The translations under genes and the position numbers were made by a program. Of a stretch of DNA of 64,000 nt, positions 50,541 through 61,515 are shown piece by piece. The DNA comes from Anisakis pegreffii (taxonomy: Eukaryota; Nematoda; Chromadorea; Rhabditida; Anisakidae): positions 142,465-206,464 of the forward strand of contig JAPYMA010000337.1 in NCBI GenBank assembly GCA_035041965.1, read 5' to 3'. Positions within the stretch are counted from its first letter, which is position 1. Each line of letters opens with the position of its first letter. The notes under the pieces are model-generated. The model was not told the origin of the DNA, ran no database searches, and saw only the letters and a program-made list of their open reading frames with translations.

Positions 50541-53500
50541 TGTTGATAGCCAGGAATGATGCGTATACATACGCTGATAATCACAGAAGAATCGTCAACG
50601 GCTTACTCAAAATGCATTGAAATCTGCTCGTTGTATTACTTCAATGTGAATGAATTATCCAACTTCATAAACGTACACTTTATTTGTGGTCTTTTAAGAG
50701 TATGATTAAGGTTCATGAAAAGGTATATTTTATAATGTTATTTCTCTGCCCTCATTTCATCTACCAAAAATTCCTTAGTTGGTGTGACGAATGAATTTGA
50801 AAAATAAATGAATCTTCTTAACAAATGTTGTAATAATCTAAATATATACACACCTATCATCGATAGAAGAAATCAATTCCATTTCTTCTTTAGTTGACGT
50901 CTTATGATTACACAACAATCAACGAATGGACATTGCAATAGTTTAAAGTGTTGGATGAGCTAAACTTCAGAATATATGACTGAACACGAACATTCTCTCA
51001 AGATTAGCAATGTTCAATATTGAGTTAAAGGTCGAAGTTTAATGTTGTCTCATTTCATGCCTTTATCCTATTGCCTTTCTAAACTATTAAAATTTTCTTT
51101 ATCAGTCTTATCGGCTCATATTGATGAGCTAAACTTCTGGCATTGTTCTTAGATAATTCATTTGTATTCTCATTGACATTTTTGAAAATTTCGTGGAATT
51201 AATCTCATCGTTTTATTTGTCCCACTGAAATCCAAGCAACTTTAAATCTGATGAAAATACTTCTTAGAAATTTAGTTTACAAAATAAAAATGACGAAGAA
51301 TACGCGTAGAGAAGTTATTCGATTGGTTGGTTTAACACGATTTAGACGTGCGAGTGTCGAACCTAGCCAACGAAATTATTCGATGAGACACCGTCATCGT
51401 CAAATGAGTAGACAGTTTGGATTGTGAAACATAATGACCCCTCACTTTGAGGTTTCAGCATCGACCACATAGTATTCTGAAAAGGAGACCCCAACAGTTG
51501 ATTGCAATTCAATTTCTTGAATCTGTTGCTAAACGCTCGACCGGTCACGCTTGTTATGAAAGAGAAAAGCCAATGAAGGGCTTTTGAAAAGCACAATTTT
51601 GAGAGTTTTTTCGAAACTCTCAAAATTGTGCGTTTAAATTGTACTCTACAATGTTTCGAACAATGTAGTTCATCATACCAAATAAAATTCTGAAACGTAA
51701 AGAATTTGATTGCTGAAATGAATAGCGAATTCAATGCTCGGACATCGAGAACAACAGCAAAAAAAGAAACAAAGTTTTAGCAGTTACAATGAAAAGACGG
51801 CTACCGACTCGTTTAGCAGTGAAAAATGCATTTGAGACATTCTGTCAGGTTCAATTAGTGATACAGTCGATGATTTACGGATGGCAAAAAACGAAGCATT
51901 TTTCATTGCTGATAGCGGAAAATTATATGAGTAGAACCGAAAAAAGAACATGAACCACTGAGTGAAGTCACTTCGTTGGTTCTTATCCTTGAAGGAATAG
52001 ATCGAAAACAAAATGAGTATGTTACGTAGCTAGAAAAAAGTACTAATTGTGAGCATGAGCGGTAATTGAGTAATATTGAGAAGTGTTTTCAGTCTTTTTT
52101 AAACTGCTATCGATGGGAACTTCTATCAGAATGTTTCACAAGCGGTGACCTGAGAAGTAGTTGCATGATGTGCAGATTCACGTAGAAGCTATTTCTTAAA
52201 GATTCATTTGGTCATACAATTCAATGATGAAGAGAAAATGTCTCAAAAATAGACTAATGCCAACCAAAATAGGCTCATTTCATTGATCGATATTTTTGAT
52301 CGATTACTGGTTTTCATGGGAGCTTCTTATTATTTTAGTGTTTCACCATGAACGATAAAAGAACTGAAAATTGCCCTACAATAAAATGAAGACGCAATTG
52401 TGAGTGAGAGTGTTTCAAAAATTTATTGCTTCAGAGATAAATGTAAATGTATTTTGTTGGAAACAATTCCAAGAATTTACAGCAAGTGTTTAAAATATTT
52501 ACGCTATTTCTTTTCAATTGTTTTCGCTATGCGTTGATCGAAGTAAGAAACCGGCTCTAATTAAGAAGAACGCAATGAATGCATTTGGTTGTACCTGTAT
52601 AGAGGTAAGTAAGTGTGTCTGCGTTATTTCAATAATGATGAAAATGAAAATTATTGTGAAACTGAGAATGATTTCCAAATCAGTTCATCATCGTCAGTAC
52701 ACGTCCTATTGCGAAAATGATTGATTGGTGAAATAAAAATATAATTAAATGATTTATTCGAATGCCACCAAAATTATTATATCATTTCTTTTGAAAGTGC
52801 ATTTAAAAAGTGATTGTTTTGAATCATTTCAATTTGTTTCATCGTAAACAATAACAGAAATAATAACGCGTGTACTTGTACTAAAACTGAAGATGCTTAA
52901 GTTAAGATGATCAAGGTCGTATCATTGATGAATTAAACGAAACGTTTGAACAGAATCTTTTCATCGAAATTCTAAATGATTTTTTCCCAGTAGGGCAAAT
53001 TTTACTCGCAAGAATTTTGTTCTATCAGCTAGAAGGAAACAAAGTGAGCGACGTAATCCTGGTCAGTTGGATCTGACAGTAACGAATATATCAATAATGA
53101 TACTGAAAATAACAGTGGTGATAATAATCACAATAACAACTATCATAATGATGCTCACAACTATCAGTGCTATTGCCACTAGTATTGATGTTATCACTAG
53201 TATTGATAGTGACTGGTATGTTGACTGTCATTACTTATCTGTATAATAATAATTCTTATTAATGGTATTAATAGTGTTTTGATGCAGTCGAGATGAAATT
53301 CATATGCGACAGCAAATCTGTCAATTACGTCGTGGTGGTTATTCTGTGATATTATAAACAGACGTTTACTTAATTGCATCGTATCGCACTAGCAAACTAT
53401 CATTGTGATTCGCTGTATGAAGTGGATGATAGCACCTCAGCTAACTGATTATGTGCTTGATCCAAACGATTGCTTGAATGAATATTTCATCTTTTACTTC

Positions 53501-54453
53501 TTAGTACTGGTGTAAATTTCAGTCAATATCATTTATTGCAGAGTGTAAAAAAAACTGGTCGGCACTCAAGATTGATTCTATGAAAATATTTCAGTGTTTT
53601 CATGTGTTTTATTTTCAGTACACAAACATTTGGGTATAGTGTTGTTTTAAGAAAGTTAACGAATGTATTACGAGCATAAAAAACGATGCGATTGCTATTA
53701 AAGCGCGATTGTCATTTACATACGACGTCATCTGCCAGATTGATGAACACACTCATCAACTATTCATCTAATTGAAATTCCTTTCAGCAATTAAACAAAT
53801 ATGGATAGCAGCATTTTGTTGAGCAGTTTGTAACGGTACTGCGTTCATTTTCATCGAATGTGTGATGCGTCATAATTTCATTAACCCAAGTATGTATCCT
53901 CTACTTATTGCCGCATACCATTACCACCTATAATCGCTCCTTTACAGAAATTCATGGAATTGAGGCGCTGAAGTGAATGACCTTTCTTTCTTCTCATCGG
54001 AATGCTGCTATAATGAAGAAGAAGAATGTCTTGAAATTTTTTGAAGTTTCTGACGCTTTGTGTATTATTGATGGTAAATGCTACGCTCCACCCATAAAAT
54101 GACGAACTAACGAATGAATCAAGTGATAAACACAGGAACAACGACCAACCGAGAAACATCGAGTTTTGTTTATTTCGTTGTGACATGGAAAGAATTCATT
54201 TCATTGATGGAATAATAATGAATGATTTGTTTGTTGAGAATATCACATCGAATTACGCCTATAAAAGTACGATTTTTCTCATTTAACCAACAATTCAGTT
54301 CTTGTTGGTTGTCGTGTGTCGTCGCTGATAATTACCTCACATTCAACTTAGCCGCATATTTTTCATTATTGATTTTTACTGCTGAAAAACGTTCTTGTTC
54401 AAACATCTTTAATTAACTCTCAATAATAATAATAATACCGAAGAAAGTGTGCT
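50541..54453. other. intergenic between EF-hand genes A and B
   Basis: 3.9 kb with no recognised gene. AATAAA at 50803-50808 is a plausible poly(A) signal for gene A. A perfect 18-bp hairpin (51591-51631) is listed separately. An Asn-rich ATG-less frame lies around 53060-53190; its only upstream limit is a stop and I see no supporting splice site. I looked for degenerate EF-hand copies and saw none. Confidence 0.45.
51591..51631. repeat. perfect 18-bp hairpin with 5-base loop
   Basis: GCACAATTTTGAGAGTTT, a TTTCG loop, then the exact reverse complement. A perfect stem of this length is unlikely by chance in a specific spot, but AT-rich DNA produces such foldbacks. It could be a structured small RNA or a replication-slippage palindrome. 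It is too short in stem for a typical miRNA precursor. Confidence 0.92.
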
Positions 54454-56311
54454 ATGAGGATGTTCTTTACACTCACTAGCTCATGTCTAATCGCCGCTTC
54501 AATGACGATCTGTCTCGTAGACTTAACGCATAGTCGTGCTATTGACTTTCGATTGCCTGATGCAGTATTATCCGAAGAAACACCTGGTTCGTTGCTTTAT
54601 TCTTTTTGGCGATTTGATTTTAATCGGTACACAATGCTTGAATTATTATATTTCATCAGTCACTTGCAGCATTTTTCGAGTCATCTGAAAAACATGCAAT
54701 AACGAATTGAGCGAGCATTTTTAAAAAGATTACTTAACATTGCAAATAAAGCTTTTGTACATGCAGCTGTGAACTGAGCTGCTTCTTTCGGATTGTTTTC
54801 ATTTGCACTTTGTAAAGGTGCACGAATTTTCGGCAACATGCGCAGTTTTGCTGTTAGCATTGTTTCATCTCCTTAGCCTGTTCAAATAAAAAATGCTTTT
54901 GAAGCATGAAAATGTTGAGATGTTTGTTTAGCCTTATCATTCATCATCGAAAGCGAATGAATTGCTTAATTTTGCCTATTTAAGGTGAAAAATTCTCGAG
55001 ATCCGATGCTAATAACGATGAGAAGCTGTCATTTGACGAATTTTTGCATATGGAACTTCCATACGTATTGATGAAGAGAACCGAATTCGGTGGTTATGAT
55101 GCAAATGGTCAGAATTTAAATCCAATTACATCTGTCTTTATATAATGATCAATCTATATCAGTCGAGCACGAATACTTAAATCATTGGATTACTGAGTGG
55201 AATCCATTTTTTTTTGTAGTACAAAGATTTCTCGTTCTTACTTCTTTACGATTCACCCAACTCATGAAGTATGGATTACCATCATCAGTTCATTCTCATA
55301 TAATTCTCTCCTCGTCACAGCTTTCTGTATAAGCTTTGAACGTTCGGAAAACAACAGTACTTTTCAATTTGATCATTGCAGAGGATGGCTTCATTTCCAA
55401 AGCCGAATATGATTCTAAGTTGCATAGGTATATAGATAAATACGATGGTCGTCGTGCGCATTACTTCGGAAAAATTTATGCAGTAAGTGTTGAATCATTG
55501 TTTTTTTAAGTTGAACATTATTAATAAAAATTGTAATCGGTGTACTCAAGATGTTTATGCCAAACTGTGCAGAGTAGGTTAATAATGATAGAGACCATTT
55601 CACTCTAGTTTTAAAACTGATATCTTCTGATGGAATTCATCGGAAGTTCAGTGCAGACTCACACACAACTGGAAATCTGATGAAGTGAAAGTTGCTTTTG
55701 ACAAATTTCTTTTGAGTGAATGTGATGATTTTCGCCAAAAAATTGCTCAATGTAATTTGAGGATTATGATGAGAACTTCGATATGAAGTTAAGTAAGGAT
55801 GAAGTGACTAAAATGATCAGCAATCGTTTCCAATTGAAACCAGGATCGAACTTCAATGAAATTTACCGTTCGTTTGACGCAGATAAGGACGGTGGATTGG
55901 ATATTGACGGTAAGACAAAGTTGATTGAATTTCGTCCATAAAATTTTTTCAACCTATCACCCTCCTCTTCGATCATATAATTGATGAGAATTCTCCACAA
56001 TTTGACTTCGGTGGAACATTGTTAGAAAAGCAACTGAATCTGAACTGAATAAAACCGATCAGAATTATTACTCTGAATTTGAGAACGTTTTTCTAGAGTA
56101 CATGAAATTCGATGACGATATGCCATTGGATGAATTTGTGCCCGATGAGTCAAGATCGCCTGGTCCACCAAGGCCAAGTGTGCATTGCGATGATGAAGAA
56201 GATTCGAATGAAGTTAGTACGGTAACAGAGGAAACTGTTAGCTCGATGCATAGAACCACTAAAGCTTCTTCTTCACACGGAAACAAGAAATCAACGGCGC
56301 ATCATCACTGA
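54454..56311 (+). CDS. secreted four-EF-hand protein B with Ser/acidic/His tail
   Basis: Paralogue of A. Five exons, 54454-54586, 54985-55107, 55382-55482, 55762-55909 and 56097-56311, give 239 aa. The N terminus is a signal-like hydrophobic stretch ([20 protein letters not shown]). EF loops: [12 protein letters not shown] (52-63), [12 protein letters not shown] (83-94), [12 protein letters not shown] (122-133) and [12 protein letters not shown] (158-169). Internal exons of 123, 101 and 148 bases match A and C exactly. The last exon is extended: after [17 protein letters not shown] comes a Pro-rich stretch, an acidic/Ser/Thr stretch and a C-terminal HHH. That tail of about 60 residues is absent from A. 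The function is inferred only as extracellular calcium binding. B and C are convergent (tail to tail). Confidence 0.92.
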
Positions 56312-59288
56312 AAACCTAATGCGCTAGTTCGTCTAATTGGTTTGTGCAAAGCGCGCTGAATCATTCGAGAATGTTAATTCTAATCACCAAAAGCAGTCAA
56401 ATCACTTGTGTTGTTCAACGATCGTTTGAATTAATACATTCATTCTGCTATTCGAAATACTACGTTCAGAGTTTAATCGAGTGCCATCAGATGTGTTTCA
56501 TTCAAATGCGCAACGCACCGATCGCATTCGATATTATCGTAACTTTGTGATGTGCCAACTTTATGATTAACTGGTGTTGTTTTGTATGAGTGTGATTACT
56601 TATCAATGAGGATAAAAGCACACATCCGAAATCACGACAAGCATTTCGGCACGAATGATGTGTGCTTTCTTGTATTACAGCTAACTACCGGTAAGAAGCT
56701 ACTATTACCTGATGATCATGCTGTCAATACTTGATTAGTATTCCATTCGAATTAATCGTTAGTTGCAGTCGCAGTGTTTTGGAATGATTCTCACACATGA
56801 AGCTATGTTGTTTCAAACTAGAATAATTATTGCAAAATAGGTCGCAGCTATGGTGTAGCATACTATGCCTTTATTAATGAGGAGAAATTGAAAATATGAA
56901 CCAGTAAATTGTTAACTAGAAGATGGGATAAACAAGCTAGCGACAACGACTTTAATAAGGATTTGAATTTGCTCTGTTGAATTGCAGCAAAAATAAGTAA
57001 TCCTTAATTGATAAGTAATCACGACCGTGTGGTATTCTGTCTGTATATATAAGTCGGTGTTTACCAATCCTAATTCTTGAAACTGATAATAACGATGTGC
57101 TTGTTAAATTAGATTTAAACAAAATAAAAAGAATGTGCTCTCACTTAATCTTCATTTGTACTATTTGTATGCAATCTTCCTTGCTTTTCTACAATGAATC
57201 TCCAGTTTTCTTTTCATTAATTCGCTCATTAATGCTGGATGTTTTGATGAGATTGATCCGTTCAACAACTCATCGAGCGAAAAAGTTCTGCTTCTCGCAG
57301 ACGAAGGTGTATTTCTGGCATGCTGGTGATAGCATAATAATTGATAAGATATATGAAATGTTTAATGAATTCGAAACAGGTACTCATTTAATTTCTATGT
57401 GCCTCTAGAATGTCAACAATGAATTCGAAATCCACCTCATATACATTGGATATGGCTTTTTATTGTTCCTACTGCCCTATCTCGAGAGCATATTTAATGG
57501 TCTACGGTCGGAATTGTTCATTAAATGTGTTATGCAATATTACAATTTTTTATTGGTTTATTCGTTTGTAATTCTTCGCTTTTTCATCTTAATGATGAAT
57601 GATTCGTGTTGTATATATATTTATTATTCGAACGAAATGAAACACTTCTGAAGGAAGTTTGGTGGAATGTTTTCTTCGCAATTGAATTTATTGGCGAGAC
57701 AGTTGACACCATGAAAACAAGAGCATTGCAGCATTCAATATTTCTTCAAAGCACACAGCTCAACTTGGATAACTAACTCTCACTAGCACAGATTGATAAC
57801 CCTTCCATGTAATGAAAGTGAACCAGTAAAACAATACGCATGATATTAGGTAGAAATTCCTCATTCAGTGAAAATTATTGATAAATTGACATCTTCTATC
57901 TTAAATACCGGTCGTGACCAAGATTATTACATTTTATGACTGGCCAGTAAATATTCTAATCTTCCATTAGAACGCCTTCATTTGTGAGCAGGAATTTCTC
58001 ATTCAAGCTCATTGATATTCTCCCAAGTGCCGCTGAATATTGCATATGATCAATGTGCCATGAATGCAAATTTTGAGTTATAAAAAGAGCTTCGTTTTAT
58101 AGACTTCCAACTTGCTGAAAATAACTTATTCAAGCCATCGATAGTGTCAGAAATCATCAAAAAAGTCGACATATTCACGAACTTCACGGTAGAATGCGAA
58201 GTCGAGAAATATGAAGGCTTGTTTTCGAGTGAAAATGAGTCATTAAAGAAACCGTTCATTGCCATGTATACAGATAATCCGTTCTCGTAATTCTTTAACC
58301 ACAGCAAAGCATCAAGGTGAGGTAAGTTATCAATTCGTGACAGCACGCAGTCCTCCCAATGAACATTCGGTCAGCGTCTGCATAAAATCGCCACTACTCC
58401 GTCCCAAAGCCTTACTCAGTCAAAGCCTCAGCTGACACCTGCACAAATTTCAATCATCCTCGGCACAGAGACAATCATGTGTTAAGTAAAGGTCTTATGG
58501 AGACTCACCGTTTGAAAACGATGCTCTTGGTAACAGTGGTCTTAACCGAACACGATTCAGATAACAAATATTCGTCTTTGCATTCATTGATTCAACCAAT
58601 TCTACAATGACTTTCCATCCAGTCAATAACTCCATTCAACTCATTATATCAAATTCGAATAATTTATATTTTTGCGATACAATTTAAGACAAGTGTTCCT
58701 GAGTGATTGCAACCGAAAAAGTGTATCCCTGACAATTACCACCCGGGAAAATTGCATCCCAGATGATGCGTTCAGCTGAGGTTGTGAAAATTGCAATGCC
58801 CATCACTAAATGCTGCCTGGTTGAATTTTTTCTTCTGTTTTTGCGTAAGAAAGTGAATGAAAATGAAATATTTTTACGTCGCATCACCGAACTTTTTTAC
58901 ATCATTTGAACACATTATTGAGTATGTACAACCAAAGTACTGACAAACACATTGAACAAACAAAAAAACATTCAATAAAATAATGCAAAGTTTTGATACA
59001 AATGTACATATGTAATTATTCGAAAGCATTCTCATCATAGAAAATGCGATAGCAATTCGGTCGTTGTACCAAAAAGAAATCTTCCGCAGACTTCAAAGTG
59101 ATTCTGAAGAACAAGAATCGTTCTCCAATTCAATCACCCTTCAACAAATGAGAATACCCCCAAGTTAGGCAACGAACAAATAGCGTCATCGCATGTTTTC
59201 ATTATCTTCACCTTGTTATTTTTTTTCTTGTTTTTGTTTATGATTTTGCATCATAAAGCTGGTAGAGATCAAAGAAGAAGTTTCTCAT
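56312..59288. other. intergenic between convergent EF-hand genes B and C
   Basis: About 3 kb between the stops of B and C. ORFs of up to 103 codons (for example 57097-57408) are rich in Phe, Ile and Tyr and match nothing I know. No repeat or RNA gene was identified. Confidence 0.45.
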
Positions 59289-61515
59289 TTACAGTTTCTT
59301 GTTATCTTTTTGCCTCTTAACCAACGGTAATTTTTCCTTTTCCCTTTTGAGCGCAACAGTTGATTCGTTTTTCATTTCCTCATCAATTGGATCCATTTCT
59401 TCGAATGGTAACTGTTCGTCGAATTTCAGATATTCTGCAAATACAATCAGCAAATTTCAGTTTTGAAGCCATTCCTTATTCCTTCAACCAATATCGTCAT
59501 CTTAGCATGCCCCGAAGACGTGCATTATCGAATACTATTTTTCTTTATGAAATGAAGAAAAAAATCCAGTTGATCGCTACCACGATCACAGTTCGATTGC
59601 ACCAGTTGAAATTTACGTTAGCTCTATTCGATTTTTTGCCAGCAACCTGTAAGTTCTCATCTAAAAAAAGCGATAATCTCACCTTCAATTTCGAGGCCAC
59701 CATTTCTGTTTGCATCGAATGAGTCGAAAATTCTTGCGAAGTTATTTCGAGGCTTCAAGAGGAAACGCTGGGCGAGCATTCGCCTCACTTCTTGTTCACT
59801 CATCTTCATATCAAAATCCTCGTCGAAGTCCTACGAAAACAATCGATCAATAACTCTCAATTCAAAAATTTCGTGAATCAGTCACGATATATTTGAAATG
59901 TTAAACAGTAACAATCAAATAGTATTGACATTAATAAGCGAAGCATCAATCACCTCATAAATTTTTCCAAAGTATTGTGCCCGACGTTCGATCGACCTCT
60001 CTTTTTCATCGTCTAGATTTTGTTGATATTCCCCAATTGAAATAAAACCGTCGTCTGAAATATATCAATTTATTTGTTTTGACCGAAGAAGAGTAATGTT
60101 CTTCGCTCGAAAAATATCCATTGCATGTGTAAAGTGGTCGAGAATTTCTGAATGCTGAGTTCTTTCAAATAGCAAACATTCTCAAGATTTCATGATATTG
60201 AGAAGCGAATTTTCAAGAATACTGCAGTAGAAATATGACTGAAGAGTATCATTAGAACATTGAGAAAACAATACAATAGGTTGGTTGAATAGGGTAATTA
60301 TCAGTTCGCATTATGTTATTAAACTGAACTTACTATTTAAATCAAGCATTTTGAATTCATCTCTTTTGACGTGTTCATAGGCAAGTTCAGTATGAAGGAA
60401 CTCATTGAACGTCAATTTATCATCGTGATTTGCATCCGATCGAGCAAATTTCTCATCTGGAAACTCAGTATTGTTTAGAGAATGAAAAATATATTCTGAG
60501 ATAATAGTTCTATCCATTACCATGAACAACGATAAAGAGGATGGTGAAATGATGTTTTCGGATTGAACTGATATAATAAGTTCCTAATATTTGTGAAAAA
60601 TATACCAACGAACACTTCCATGCGATAGTTTTGATTCTTCTAAGCGTTAATACAACTTGAATGTTACGTAAAATTTTTCAAAAAAAAAAAGCCTGCAATG
60701 TATCCTACGCATAAAATTTTCGTACATTTTGCTATTGCTAACCAGTTGTGATCACTTCTAATTGTAATACATTCTTGTCAGACATTGCACTACATTCTTC
60801 TTCACTATATTTCCCTTGTGAGACATTGTGCTTTAGTACTACGTGCTTGTTGAAATACAACTTTCAGAGTCTTCAAAGTGCCTACAAACTTGCGTTAAAA
60901 TGATAGTAAGACTACTCATCAAAGAAACAGGAAATTTTTAAAGCTCCTAGATGAACCTTTTTACCACAGGCAAACTGTTACGCTAGCAACGTACAACAAA
61001 ATTTTGTGAGATTTATTTTCGTTAATAAAATACAATCGTTTTGAATTCTGTGATTTCATAGTGTCTATAAACTATATTGACGTTGTTCTTAATGAACGAA
61101 GTTGTTTTACAAGATTTGAAAAAATAACAAATTTGAATCGTTCATCAGCATCTTTAACGTCATTCTAAATGATTAATTCGTATTGATAAAGTATCCTCTT
61201 CTGTATATTTATCGAAATGAACATTGATGCGGAAAGAACGAAGTCAATCGTATGGTGTCATGAAAGTAACAGAGTTATAAGATCTCAATTAACAGTGAAA
61301 CAAAGAGCAGTTGCGGAATGGATAAATAATTAGATGTGGATACGACAATGATTACCTGGTGTCTCAGATGGTACTTCAAAACCGGGCAAGGCGATTTCAA
61401 TACTTCGGCATTGTGCTGATGTAATGAAAGCGAGCAATGAAACACCAAGAATAGCTATGGGAGCAGAATTTGTCGAGCTTTGAAGACGAATAATTGAGGC
61501 TGACGAAGCGAACAT
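59289..61515 (-). CDS. secreted four-EF-hand protein C with basic tail
   Basis: Paralogue of A and B on the opposite strand. Five exons, 61356-61515, 60334-60456, 59954-60054, 59683-59830 and 59289-59434, give 225 aa. The Met at 61515 is chosen because a hydrophobic signal-like segment ([19 protein letters not shown]) follows about 18 residues later; the frame is open further upstream to 61686 without support. EF loops: [12 protein letters not shown] (61-72), [12 protein letters not shown] (92-103), [12 protein letters not shown] (131-142) and [12 protein letters not shown] (167-178). In loop 4 the fifth position is Asn, a milder ligand change. Internal exon lengths 123/101/148 equal those of A and B. 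The tail is strongly basic at its end ([20 protein letters not shown]), unlike A or B. Confidence 0.91.

Noticed and set aside
53060..53190. Asn/His-rich open frame near simple repeats
   Set aside because: No ATG or convincing splice sites; composition typical of AT-rich trinucleotide sequence.
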